In this document: positions 1 to 7,920 of the stretch, in pieces | Layout of the letters: each line of letters begins with the position of its first letter | How positions within the stretch are numbered: position 1 is the stretch's first letter | Origin: Paenibacillus luteus | GTDB lineage: Bacteria > Bacillota > Bacilli > Paenibacillales > Paenibacillaceae | Direction of reading: 5' to 3' | DNA length: 64,000 nucleotides | NCBI RefSeq assembly: GCF_006542765.1 | Contig: NZ_SKCD01000008.1 | Location: 62,001-126,000 of the forward strand | Program-made: the position numbers and the translations under genes | Notes under the pieces: generated by a model | What the model saw: the letters and a program-made list of their open reading frames with translations, nothing else | Databases searched by the model: none | What the model was told of the DNA's origin: nothing

Positions 1-754
1 TCTTAGAAGGGGATGCCACATAGCCTTCGTGATCATCATCATCAATGGTGTCATCGTCATCTGAGCCCGCTGTGCTTGCATTTGCATTTGCAAAAGCTGC
101 AGCCGCAGCTCTTTGAGATGCCCTTTTCTCCCATTTCACCCCAAGGAGCTTGAACATACGGACCGCACGCGTACTAAGTAATCTACCTAGCTCTACGTAG
201 GATTTACCGGTCATCAGCATGATTGAAATAGCAAACATTACAAACATAATGAGCTTTGCACCATAATAGCCGAATAAGGAAAACAGCAAGGAATATTGAA
301 TAGCACCAACATATCCACCGCTAATCTCTTTATCACGAATAGGCAAATCATTTTCGGCGGGAACGCTGATTAAAGATAATTGCAAATCACTGCTCAATTG
401 TCTAAAAATAAGCGTTCCCGTCAAATCTGTCGTTGGACTCAGCTTGTGTTCAATCTCGGATATTGAGCTCATTAGTGTAAAAGCCAGTACGAGGATAAGC
501 ATGCCAGTTCGCCGGTTTGTCCATCCCCTAGGCCAAGCTCTCTTCACCATTACAATAAGCCCAACAACAATGCCAATGATAGCCAGCACAAAATAAAATT
601 TGCCTAGCACAAGACCGAAGAGCTTAGATAACGAACGCCCGACGGCCGCCTCTCCCGAAAGCGCGATAATTGAAATGGTAATCAGCAGTATGCCATATAC
701 TTCGTATTTTAAATTAGTTCCAATTGATTTTTTTCTTCTCTTTTTCTTGGCCAA
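1..754 (-). CDS. spoIIIE: DNA translocase FtsK/SpoIIIE, N-terminal part (cut by window edge)
   Basis: This is the 5' part of the septum-anchored DNA translocase that pumps chromosome into the forespore and helps clear DNA from division septa; the motor domain lies beyond base 1. About 251 residues are visible. Four hydrophobic segments (roughly residues 14-33, 44-66, 76-95 and 143-170) form the membrane domain, followed by an Ala/Asn-rich and then an acidic Asp-rich linker near residues 215-245. I chose the TTG start at 754 because AGAGGTGA lies just upstream and the protein then opens MAKKKRRKK, a basic cytoplasmic leader. It follows tepA-ylzJ, the B. subtilis order, and has its own predicted promoter. 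SpoIIIE versus a second FtsK paralogue cannot be told from this end alone, but the neighbourhood favours SpoIIIE. Confidence 0.9.
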   Translation of the reverse strand, partial: MAKKKRRKKSIGTNLKYEVYGILLITISIIALSGEAAVGRSLSKLFGLVLGKFYFVLAIIGIVVGLIVMVKRAWPRGWTNRRTGMLILVLAFTLMSSISEIEHKLSPTTDLTGTLIFRQLSSDLQLSLISVPAENDLPIRDKEISGGYVGAIQYSLLFSLFGYYGAKLIMFVMFAISIMLMTGKSYVELGRLLSTRAVRMFKLLGVKWEKRASQRAAAAAFANANASTAGSDDDDTIDDDDHEGYVASPSK

Positions 755-775
755 TTTCGTCACCTCTGGTAAAAG

Positions 776-804
776 ATTATACCATAGGTGGACAAATGTG
801 CCTA
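776..804 (-). promoter_or_regulatory. Predicted sigma-A promoter of ftsK/spoIIIE, extended -10
   Basis: On the minus strand TATAAT (776-781) is preceded by TGG, giving an extended -10, with TAGGCA (799-804, 4 of 6 matches to TTGACA) 17 bases upstream. The start of transcription would fall just ahead of the AGAGGTGA ribosome site of the translocase, giving a very short leader. It allows vegetative expression independent of the sporulation-type promoter of tepA-ylzJ. Confidence 0.7.
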
Positions 805-835
805 TGAGACATTCGTACGAACATCCGTTTGCACT

Positions 836-1048
836 TTATTTGTAATGCACAATCATCCCAGGCATGAGATTTGGGTTTAAATAATCGTTCAGGCTGCAAT
901 CAATTAAACGTACAATTTTCCCCATTCCGGGTGCAAGTGGCGTTACTTGCATCCTTACTCCGCTGGACCAAACCTCCTGTATTTGCACGGACTCATCATT
1001 TAAGCCCTCAAACACCAGCTCAAGGGGCATATTCGTATATATCGTCAT
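836..1048 (-). CDS. ylzJ: YlzJ-like protein
   Basis: A 70-residue protein of the YlzJ-like family, function unknown to me. It has no membrane segment or signal peptide and is made of short beta-rich stretches with the conserved-looking end [12 protein letters not shown]. The start codon overlaps the last codons of tepA by 4 bases, so the two are probably translationally coupled. This placement between tepA and spoIIIE is the same as in B. subtilis, which is the main ground for the name. The predicted sigma-G-type promoter ahead of tepA would put it in the forespore. Confidence 0.85.
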   Translation of the reverse strand: MTIYTNMPLELVFEGLNDESVQIQEVWSSGVRMQVTPLAPGMGKIVRLIDCSLNDYLNPNLMPGMIVHYK

Positions 1049-1797
1049 ACGCTGTTCACCGCTATTCTACCTGCTTTCGAAGAATCAATCCTTCGATTTA
1101 ATTCTTTCAGCGCTTCACCTAGACCGCCTACCGCATCAATTAATCCATGCTTTACAGCATCAGAGCCAATCACCGTCGTCCCAATATCCCGGGTGAGCTC
1201 GCCCGTCTTAAACATGAGCTCTTTAAAGGTGTGCTCCGTGACATTCGAGTGGGAGGTCACGAAACGGACAACGCGCTCCTGCATCTTGTCCAAATATTCA
1301 AAGGTTTGCGGTACACCGATGACTAATCCGTTTAATCGGATCGGATGTATCGTCATTGTCGCTGTCTCTGCAATAAACGACATGTCACCCGCAACTGCAA
1401 TTGGTACACCAATCGAATGCCCTCCGCCAAGGACAAGCGTTACGGTTGGCTTGGAAAGAGACGAAATCATTTCTGCAATGGCAAGTCCCGCTTCCACGTC
1501 GCCGCCAACCGTATTAAGGATAATGAAGACACCTTCGATTTTATGGTTTTGTTCTGCGGCAACCAGTTGTGGAATAAGATGCTCATATTTGGTCGTCTTA
1601 TTTTGCGGAGGCAATACCAGATGTCCCTCCACCTGACCAATAATTGTCATGCAAAATATATTGGATTCCGTCAGTGCAGGTGCGCTCGTCTGACCAAGCT
1701 GTTGGATCGTTTCGACAACAGCATTCATCTTTCTTTTCTCATCCACATTCGGTTCCGGCTGTTCTGAGGTAACATCCATTTTTGTATTCCAATACAT
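1045..1797 (-). CDS. tepA: TepA, ClpP-fold serine protease (YmfB)
   Basis: A ClpP/crotonase-fold peptidase, called translocation-enhancing protein in B. subtilis and, as I recall, later linked to breakdown of small acid-soluble spore proteins. The nucleophile motif GGGHSIGVP and a following conserved IHP histidine stretch match the Ser-His part of the ClpP active site. No signal peptide is seen. The open frame extends to 1863, but I prefer the ATG at 1797 (MYWNTKMD, 250 residues) because GAGGGGGA lies at the right distance upstream. A sigma-G-like promoter at 1833-1862 sits between the rnjB terminator and this start, pointing to forespore expression together with ylzJ. Confidence 0.88.
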   Translation of the reverse strand: MYWNTKMDVTSEQPEPNVDEKRKMNAVVETIQQLGQTSAPALTESNIFCMTIIGQVEGHLVLPPQNKTTKYEHLIPQLVAAEQNHKIEGVFIILNTVGGDVEAGLAIAEMISSLSKPTVTLVLGGGHSIGVPIAVAGDMSFIAETATMTIHPIRLNGLVIGVPQTFEYLDKMQERVVRFVTSHSNVTEHTFKELMFKTGELTRDIGTTVIGSDAVKHGLIDAVGGLGEALKELNRRIDSSKAGRIAVNSV

Positions 1798-1832
1798 GTA
1801 CAGTCCCCCTCTTAATGAAATATTGCTCGTCA

Positions 1833-1862
1833 TAGTATGAGGTCTAACGCCGAATTTATACA
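1833..1862 (-). promoter_or_regulatory. Candidate sigma-G (or sigma-F) promoter of tepA-ylzJ
   Basis: Minus strand TGTATA (1857-1862), a 17-base spacer, then CATACTA (1833-1839). This agrees with the forespore consensus TGnATA-N17/18-CATnnTA. It lies downstream of the rnjB terminator and about 35 bases ahead of the tepA ATG, so its position fits. I could not assay activity. Confidence 0.6.
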
Positions 1863-1890
1863 AAAACGGTCATAAGCTGCCATGGCCTTG

Positions 1891-1947
1891 CACAAAAAAA
1901 GAATCGCTTGCATCCGCCGCGGCAATGGCGGGATGGGCAAGCGATTC
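1891..1947 (-). terminator. Rho-independent terminator of rnjB
   Basis: A perfect 11-bp stem (GAATCGCTTGC at 1901-1911 against GCAAGCGATTC at 1937-1947) is followed on the minus strand by a run of seven T (1900-1894). It lies 23 bases after the rnjB stop and separates rnjB from the tepA unit. Confidence 0.93.
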
Positions 1948-1969
1948 TCGATAAGCTTTGTTAGCTTGT

Positions 1970-3649
1970 TTATACTTCCATAATGATTGGCAAAATCATT
2001 GGGCGACGTCTGGTTTGCTCGTACAAAAAGCGTCCAAGCGCATCCTTAACGTTCGTTTTGAGCGATGCCCATTCATTTACTTTATCATTCATTAAGCGAG
2101 TTAACGTTGATGTTACAATTCGGTTAGCTTCATCAAGCAAACCTTCAGATTCACGAACATACACGAATCCACGAGAAATAATGTCTGGACCCGATAAAAT
2201 TGCTCCGTCTTGCTTGCTTAACGTAACGACAACTACCAATATGCCGTCCTGTGACAACAGCTTACGGTCACGAAGTACGATATTACCAACATCACCGACG
2301 CCTAAGCCATCAATCAATACGTTGCCAGCTTGTACTTTCGAGCCCTTGCGGCCAGCGCCGTTTTGGAACTCGACAGTGTCACCATTATCGATGACGAATA
2401 TATTTTCACGTTCGATTCCAATCGCTTCACCCAGCTTCGCATGTTGACGAAGCATACGGTATTCACCATGAATTGGAATGAAATATTTTGGTTTGATCAG
2501 GTTCAGCATAAGCTTCAATTCTTCTTGGCTACCATGTCCAGAAACGTGTACTCCGGATACAGAACCATTTCCATAGATAACGTTTGCGCCCAAGCGGAAC
2601 AGTTCATCAACCGTACGGCCTACGTAACGCTCGTTACCTGGAATTGGCGTTGCGGCAATAATGACCGTATCGCCAGGCAAAATGTCAACTTTGCGGTGTG
2701 TCGAACGCGCCATGCGTGTAAGTGCCGACATCGGTTCGCCTTGACTGCCTGTACACAAAATGACAACACGATCGGCAGCTAATTTATTTACTTCTTCCGG
2801 CTCAATAATCATGCCTTCAGGGATATTCAAGTAACCAAGGTCAGATGCAATGCCAACCACGTTTACCATGCTGCGGCCTACAACAGCTATTTTGCGGCGT
2901 GTTGCGATGGCTGCATTGATGATTTGTTGAATCCGGTGTACATTTGAAGCGAATGTCGCAACAACCACGCGCTGGGATGATTTACGGAAAATATCCTCAA
3001 GATTGTCGCCAACTTGTGCTTCCGATGGCGTATAGCCAGGACGCTCAGCATTTGTACTGTCTGATAGAAGAGCCAGAACGCCTCGTTTACCAATTTCTGC
3101 AATGCGCTGCAAGTCAGCGAATTGTTCATTAACCGGAGTATGGTCGAACTTAAAGTCTCCTGTGTGGACGACCGTGCCTTCCGGCGTATCGAGGCTAACC
3201 CCAACGGAATCCGGGATACTGTGGTTCGTTCTGAAGAAGGAAGCGCGAATCGTTCCTAATTGAATTTCGCTGTCTGCATTGATGAGAATACGTTTGGTTT
3301 CCCCAAGCAAGCCCGCTTCCTTCAATTTACCTTCAATGAGTCCAAGTGTAAGTTTGGTAGCATAGAGTGGAACGTTCAAGCTTTTCAGTACGTATGGCAA
3401 TCCGCCAATATGATCCTCATGTCCGTGCGTAATAATAATTCCGCGAACCTTATCGCGATTTTCTGTTAAATACGAAATATCCGGAATTACGATATCAATG
3501 CCGAGCATGTCCTCTTCTGGAAACTTCAAGCCCGAATCTACAACAACAATGTCATTGTTATACTGGATGACGTACATATTTTTTCCGATTTCGCCTACTC
3601 CGCCTAGTGCAAAAATGAGCAGTTTATCTTGGTTGTTCTTCTTAGACAA
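1970..3649 (-). CDS. rnjB: Ribonuclease J (RnjB locus)
   Basis: Metallo-beta-lactamase/beta-CASP ribonuclease that acts as 5'-3' exonuclease and endonuclease in mRNA decay and RNA maturation. The 559 residues are the usual family length. The zinc motif HGHEDH is at residues 75-80, the beta-CASP part occupies roughly 210-400, and a C-terminal domain ends in the basic stretch TRRRPMILPIIMEV. The start is TTG, with AAGGAGG 10 bases upstream. The locus (between dapA and tepA) is that of B. subtilis rnjB, yet the metal-binding motif is complete, as in a fully active J1-type enzyme; J1/J2 assignment should rest on a tree. It is a single-gene unit with a promoter, a long structured leader and its own terminator. 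Confidence 0.92.
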   Translation of the reverse strand: MSKKNNQDKLLIFALGGVGEIGKNMYVIQYNNDIVVVDSGLKFPEEDMLGIDIVIPDISYLTENRDKVRGIIITHGHEDHIGGLPYVLKSLNVPLYATKLTLGLIEGKLKEAGLLGETKRILINADSEIQLGTIRASFFRTNHSIPDSVGVSLDTPEGTVVHTGDFKFDHTPVNEQFADLQRIAEIGKRGVLALLSDSTNAERPGYTPSEAQVGDNLEDIFRKSSQRVVVATFASNVHRIQQIINAAIATRRKIAVVGRSMVNVVGIASDLGYLNIPEGMIIEPEEVNKLAADRVVILCTGSQGEPMSALTRMARSTHRKVDILPGDTVIIAATPIPGNERYVGRTVDELFRLGANVIYGNGSVSGVHVSGHGSQEELKLMLNLIKPKYFIPIHGEYRMLRQHAKLGEAIGIERENIFVIDNGDTVEFQNGAGRKGSKVQAGNVLIDGLGVGDVGNIVLRDRKLLSQDGILVVVVTLSKQDGAILSGPDIISRGFVYVRESEGLLDEANRIVTSTLTRLMNDKVNEWASLKTNVKDALGRFLYEQTRRRPMILPIIMEV

Positions 3650-3674
3650 GTGTATCTTTCCTCCTTAAAATTTT

Positions 3675-3735
3675 GCGAAGCAATAGCTGCTTCGTAAGCA
3701 TCTTCTTAGATTTGGTGAAGCAATAAGCGCTTCGC
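3675..3735 (-). repeat. Two imperfect tandem hairpin repeats in the rnjB leader
   Basis: Two near copies spaced 40 bases apart begin GAAGCAATA and each forms a hairpin: CGAAGCA/TGCTTCG (3676-3682 with 3688-3694) and GAAGC/GCTTC (3717-3721 with 3729-3733). Flanks are also alike (TAAGCAT against TAACAT). They sit just upstream of the ribosome site of rnjB within the predicted 5' untranslated leader. I saw no other copy in the window. Confidence 0.75.
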
Positions 3736-3968
3736 TAACATTTTAGAAACGGTGATCATGTGTTGTGTTCTTGGCCAAACTTATTGAAATAGTGAACCTA
3801 TTCGGTCCCTTAAGTCTTGTCTACCTATGGAAAAGCAAAATTCGCTTAAGACTGCTCCATTTTGTGTTGAGATGCCGAACTATTTTCAAGTATGTCTTTG
3901 TTTCGTCAGATGCCGCTCTGACGTTAAGTTCATTTCCAAATATTTGCCGCACCCAGTCACTTGAACTC

Positions 3969-3998
3969 ATTATACATGAAGAAAAAGCTGGAATACAA
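3969..3998 (-). promoter_or_regulatory. Predicted promoter of rnjB
   Basis: TTGTAT (3993-3998), an 18-base spacer and a perfect TATAAT (3969-3974) on the minus strand. If used, it gives a leader of about 310 nt before the rnjB start codon, unusually long for this region. The weak -35 and the distance leave room for another start site. Confidence 0.55.
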
Positions 3999-4034
3999 GT
4001 GAAACCCGATAAAGCTGTTATCCCCTATGCTACC

Positions 4035-4066
4035 CAAAAAAATAAAACCGATGCTGGACGCACCGG
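4035..4066 (-). terminator. Terminator of the dpaAB-asd-dapGA operon
   Basis: Stem CCGGTGC/GCATCGG with one G-T pair and a five-base loop, followed on the minus strand by TTTTATTTTTTT. It lies about 25 bases after the dapA stop. Confidence 0.88.
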
Positions 4067-4089
4067 CTGCAGGCAACAAAAACGTCTAT

Positions 4090-4965
4090 TTAAGCGAGTA
4101 AATTGCGTAAGAATGCGGCTTCTGCCTCGTTCACTGTAACCAGCGGAAGTCTAACTCCGCCCACTGGCAAATCTTTTAGGCCAAGTGCATATTTTACTGC
4201 GACTGGATTAGGAACCGGATGCGGACAATAAAACAACCCTTTGAAAATTGGAAATATTCGTCCATTGATCAAAGCAGCTTCCTTCACATTCCCACTGACA
4301 TAGGCTTCAATCAACTCTTTCATTTCTGCACCGATAATATGGCTTGCAACACTAATAATGCCGTAGCCTCCCACAGCTAGTGCTGGCAGTGTTGCGCCGT
4401 CATCTCCGCTATAAACTTTAAAGTCTGCGGGAGCACCGCTCACAATTTGTATGAGCTGTTCAATGGAAGCACAATCCTTCGTCGCTACAACATTATCGAT
4501 TTGCGCCAAACGAAGCGTTGTTTCTACAGAGATGTTCACGCCAGTGCGACCTTCTACGTTATATAAAATAACCGGCAGCGCTGTTGCCTCTGCCACAGCC
4601 TTAAAGTGCTGGAATAATCCCTCTTGGCTCGGACGATTGTAATACGGCGCTACAAGCAGAATGCCGTCAACGCCGGCAGCCTCCGCTTCTTGCGTCAAAT
4701 GGATGGAATGGGCCGTGTTGTTGCTGCCCGTACCGGCAATAATCTTGCAACGTCCATTCGCATGCTTGACAGAAAATCGGAACAGCTCCAGCTTCTCTTC
4801 ATCAGACAGCGTCGGCGATTCGCCCGTAGTGCCTGAAACGACAAGACTATCGCTTTGCTGTTCCTCAATTAAATAATCAATCAATCGGCCTGTCGTTTGC
4901 CAATCAATCTGACCGTCCGCATCGAATGGGGTTACCATCGCGGTAATTAATCTTCCAAATTCCAT
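4090..4965 (-). CDS. dapA: 4-hydroxy-tetrahydrodipicolinate synthase
   Basis: Cytoplasmic TIM-barrel aldolase that condenses pyruvate with aspartate semialdehyde, first step of the lysine/diaminopimelate branch. Its product, after dehydration, also feeds dipicolinic acid synthesis. The catalytic residues are present: Thr46-Thr47 in SGTTGES, Tyr135 and Arg140 in YNVEGRTG, and the Schiff-base Lys163 in ATKDCAS. Where many homologues read YNVPGRTG, a Glu replaces the Pro. Length 291 is typical. AGGAGG precedes the ATG. It is the last gene of the dpaA-dpaB-asd-dapG-dapA operon. Confidence 0.97.
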   Translation of the reverse strand: MEFGRLITAMVTPFDADGQIDWQTTGRLIDYLIEEQQSDSLVVSGTTGESPTLSDEEKLELFRFSVKHANGRCKIIAGTGSNNTAHSIHLTQEAEAAGVDGILLVAPYYNRPSQEGLFQHFKAVAEATALPVILYNVEGRTGVNISVETTLRLAQIDNVVATKDCASIEQLIQIVSGAPADFKVYSGDDGATLPALAVGGYGIISVASHIIGAEMKELIEAYVSGNVKEAALINGRIFPIFKGLFYCPHPVPNPVAVKYALGLKDLPVGGVRLPLVTVNEAEAAFLRNLLA

Positions 4966-4992
4966 CTGAATTCCTCCTATAAGTGTTGCTCT

Positions 4993-6207
4993 CTATCGAT
5001 GAAGCTCGAACTTCGCATGCAGAGAGCGAAGTGCCTTCGCCATATCTGCTTCTCGTACAAGCACCCAAATCGTTGTATTAGAATCAGCGGATTGCATAAT
5101 TGAAATCCCTTGCTCCGTCAGCGCTTCCACGATGCGCGCCATAACGCCAGGTTCTCCGTTCATTCCTCCGCCAATTACGGATACTTTGGCACAGCCATTA
5201 ATGGCAGCCGGTGAAAAACCGCAATCCTTCAATACCTGAACGGCACGCTCAGCATCCCGATCGAATACAGTATAAATTGCGCCGCTAGGCGTTACATTAA
5301 TAAAATCAACACTAATATGATGTTTTGCCATGGATTGAAACACCTGCAGCTGCACATCATTTCGGCCTTCTATCGCCTTTACCGATATTTGTGTTATACC
5401 GGATACATGGGCAATGCCCGTTACATGACGATCTTTAACAATTAGCTCTGCTCTAAGCTCGGCCGAATCCGTTACCAAAGTGCCTGTCTCGGTTGAAAAG
5501 GTCGAGCGGACACGAAGCGGTACACGGGCTTGCTGAGCAATTTCCACGGCACGTGGATGAATCACTTTAGCGCCTTGCCTAGCCATATTGCAAATCTCGG
5601 CATAGCTAACGACAGGCAGCGGCTTCGCTTGCTCAACAATTCGTGGATCAGCTGTCAAAATGCCGTTTACATCGGTGTAGATGTCTACCATCTCGGCGCG
5701 CAGCGCAGCGCCTAATGCCGTAGCTGATGTATCACTGCCACCGCGACCAAGCGTGGTTGTTTCACCTTGCGCTGTGCTTCCTTGAAATCCAGTAACAATG
5801 ACGACTGAGCCTGTACGCAAATATCTGAGTACCTTATCTGGAACAACCTCTTTAATTCGGGCTTGCCCATATTGTTCGTCAGTAATAATGCCCGCCTGTC
5901 CGCCGGTTAAAACGACAGAAGGAATACCGTTTGCTAGAGCCAAGCTGCATAAAGCGGCTGCGGAAATTAATTCTCCGCAGCCTAGCAGCATATCCCGCTC
6001 ACGCATCGGCAGGCTGTCCCCGTTATCTCGAATGAGCTGCAAAAGGGTATCCGTTGCGTAAGGGTCACCCTTGCGGCCCATTGCTGAAACAACGACAACA
6101 ACAGCAAAGCCATTACCGCGTTCTCTGCTAATGTGATGGATAACATGTTCTCTGGCGTGATCGGTAGATAAAGAGGTGCCCCCGAATTTTTGAATCAGGA
6201 TGCGCAT
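4993..6207 (-). CDS. dapG: Aspartate kinase I (DapG)
   Basis: Phosphorylates aspartate, the entry step to the aspartate family of amino acids, peptidoglycan diaminopimelate and dipicolinate. The N-terminal kinase domain opens with IQKFGGTSLST and carries GRGGSDTSA near the substrate site; two ACT domains follow from about residue 265, probably allosteric. In B. subtilis the DapG isozyme is the diaminopimelate-sensitive one; this is known of the family, not shown here. The frame is open to 6246, but GGAGG 8 bases ahead of the ATG at 6207 gives MRILIQK and 404 residues, the same length as B. subtilis DapG. Lies between asd and dapA. Confidence 0.95.
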   Translation of the reverse strand: MRILIQKFGGTSLSTDHAREHVIHHISRERGNGFAVVVVVSAMGRKGDPYATDTLLQLIRDNGDSLPMRERDMLLGCGELISAAALCSLALANGIPSVVLTGGQAGIITDEQYGQARIKEVVPDKVLRYLRTGSVVIVTGFQGSTAQGETTTLGRGGSDTSATALGAALRAEMVDIYTDVNGILTADPRIVEQAKPLPVVSYAEICNMARQGAKVIHPRAVEIAQQARVPLRVRSTFSTETGTLVTDSAELRAELIVKDRHVTGIAHVSGITQISVKAIEGRNDVQLQVFQSMAKHHISVDFINVTPSGAIYTVFDRDAERAVQVLKDCGFSPAAINGCAKVSVIGGGMNGEPGVMARIVEALTEQGISIMQSADSNTTIWVLVREADMAKALRSLHAKFELHR

Positions 6208-6265
6208 GAACTTATCCTCCAAGATCGATCCAGAAAGAAGCTGCAAATTACCCTATCTTAATACA

Positions 6266-7300
6266 TTAACCTTTTGCGATGTGTTCTGCGATTTGTACGG
6301 CATTCCATGCTGCGCCTTTGAGCAGGTTATCGGATACTATCCACATATTAAGTCCGCGCTCGAGACCGAGATCGCGTCTTAAGCGACCAACAAATACGTC
6401 CGGCATGCCGGCAGCGTCAGTCGCAAGAGGGTATTGCTGGTTTGCTGGGTCGTCAACGAGTGTAACACCCGGTGCATCTGCCAGCAGCTGCTTAACCTCT
6501 TCCAAATCGTAGTCGTTTTTAAGCTCTACATATAAAGATTCGGAATGACCGTAAATGACAGGAATGCGTACGCAAGTAGCTGTCACCTCAATAGACTCGT
6601 CATCCATAATTTTTTTCGTTTCATTAACCATCTTCATTTCCTCAAGCGTATAGCCATTCTCTTGGAACTTGTCGATTTGTGGAATCGCATTGAATGCGAT
6701 TTGATGCTTGACCGGCAATGATCCAACAGGCAATATGGAGGGCTTTATATCCTCGCCATTCAAAGAAGCTTGCGTCTGACGCAGCATTTCATCAATAGCT
6801 AGGCTTCCAGCACCTGATACAGCTTGGTAAGTGGAAACAATGATGCGCGAGATGCCAAACCGGTCTTGAAGCGGCTTAAGCGCTGTAACCATTTGAATGG
6901 TAGAACAGTTTGGATTAGCGATAATGCCCTTATGTTCGCTAATCTTCTCTATATTCACCTCTGGAACGACAAGCGGCGTATTAATGTCCATGCGATATGC
7001 ATTGGTGTTGTCGATACAAACGGCACCGTGCTCCACGGCGTGGGGAGCAAGAGATTTCGACACATCGCCGCCTGCGCTAAACAAAGCAATCTCAATACCT
7101 TTAAAGCTATCCGGAGTAGCTTCCTGAACCGTAAGCTCTTCGCCTTTAAACGTTATTTTGGTGCCTGCTGAACGCGCAGAAGATAATAGCTTAAGTTTGT
7201 TAATAGGAAAGTTTCGGGACTCGAGTAATTTTAATATTTGTTCCCCTACTGCGCCTGTTGCTCCTACTACAGCAACATTAAACAATTTCTGTTGCGACAT
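6266..7300 (-). CDS. asd: Aspartate-semialdehyde dehydrogenase
   Basis: NADPH-dependent reduction of aspartyl phosphate to aspartate semialdehyde, the step between DapG and DapA. The nucleotide loop GATGAVGEQ lies at residues 13-21, the catalytic Cys132 in NPNCSTIQM, and the YQAVSGAGS segment follows. Length 344 is typical. The start ATG is preceded by AAAGGGGGAG. It sits in the dipicolinate operon so that precursor supply and dipicolinate synthesis are co-transcribed; a separate vegetative promoter within dpaB is likely but I could not pin one down. Confidence 0.97.
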   Translation of the reverse strand: MSQQKLFNVAVVGATGAVGEQILKLLESRNFPINKLKLLSSARSAGTKITFKGEELTVQEATPDSFKGIEIALFSAGGDVSKSLAPHAVEHGAVCIDNTNAYRMDINTPLVVPEVNIEKISEHKGIIANPNCSTIQMVTALKPLQDRFGISRIIVSTYQAVSGAGSLAIDEMLRQTQASLNGEDIKPSILPVGSLPVKHQIAFNAIPQIDKFQENGYTLEEMKMVNETKKIMDDESIEVTATCVRIPVIYGHSESLYVELKNDYDLEEVKQLLADAPGVTLVDDPANQQYPLATDAAGMPDVFVGRLRRDLGLERGLNMWIVSDNLLKGAAWNAVQIAEHIAKG

Positions 7301-7332
7301 TTGTTGTCGTCTCCCCCTTTGTGACGTGTGAG

Positions 7333-7920
7333 CTAATGCCGTTCGACCAGCAAAGGCTGCAGTTGTTTGCCCGCAAGGGCTGCTTCACATGCTTCCAAAA
7401 CCAAATCCATTCTGGCAACGAGCGAGTTAGGCTTCTGCACCGGGTTATCTTGGCCAAACGGAACGAAATAAATATGTTTAGCCACCAATAGCTTCGCTAT
7501 GTTAGCAGCATTCAAACCGAGTCCATCATTAGTTGAAATGGCAAGCACCAGCGGCCGACCATTACGCATTTGCGCTTTCGCAGCCATTAGAACGGCGCTA
7601 TCGGTTATCGCATTGGCCAGTCTGCTTGTCGTATTGCCCGTACATGGCGCAATAACAAGTACATCAAGCAGCTTGGAAGGGCCTAGTGGCTCTGCTTGCA
7701 CAATCGTCGAAATAAGCTCATTTCCCGTAATATCTTTCAACTGTGTCTGCCAGTCTTCCGACTTTCCGAAGCGGGTATCCGTCGTCATAAGCGTATTTGA
7801 GACGATCGGCACGACATTCGCACCTGCATCGACAAACCGCTTGATCTCAGGCATAACCTCAGCAAACGTACAGTGTGAGCCAGACAAAGCATAGCCCACT
7901 GTTATTCCAGACCAATTCAT
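7333..7920 (-). CDS. dpaB: Dipicolinate synthase subunit B (SpoVFB)
   Basis: Flavoprotein-like subunit that with DpaA converts dihydrodipicolinate to dipicolinic acid in the mother cell for loading into the spore core. The sequence has the flavodoxin/HFCD-type features of the family: GITVGYALSGSHCT at the start, VIAPCTGNTTSRLANAITDS in the middle and LAISTNDGLGLNA after it. The 195 residues match the family. It overlaps dpaA by 4 bases (ATGA), which implies translational coupling, and its ribosome site GCGGGGGAATGG lies inside dpaA. Confidence 0.96.
   Translation of the reverse strand: MNWSGITVGYALSGSHCTFAEVMPEIKRFVDAGANVVPIVSNTLMTTDTRFGKSEDWQTQLKDITGNELISTIVQAEPLGPSKLLDVLVIAPCTGNTTSRLANAITDSAVLMAAKAQMRNGRPLVLAISTNDGLGLNAANIAKLLVAKHIYFVPFGQDNPVQKPNSLVARMDLVLEACEAALAGKQLQPLLVERH

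Larger units (their letters stand above)
3650..4089 (-). other. 440-base gap between dapA and rnjB: terminator, promoter and long leader
   Basis: No convincing gene is present on either strand. Read on the minus strand it holds the dapA terminator (4035-4066), a sigma-A-like promoter (3969-3998), a 7-bp perfect hairpin CGTCAGA/TCTGACG (3904-3910 with 3917-3923), two CTTAAG palindromes near 3810 and 3845, and the tandem hairpins at 3675-3735. A 124-codon frame on the plus strand shows no domain, lacks a ribosome site and is antisense to this leader, so I do not call it. Confidence 0.7.

Noticed and set aside
3765..4139. 124-codon open frame on the plus strand antisense to the rnjB leader and dapA end
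   Set aside because: No ribosome site, no recognisable domain, runs through a terminator hairpin and over the dapA 3' end; all real genes here are on the other strand.
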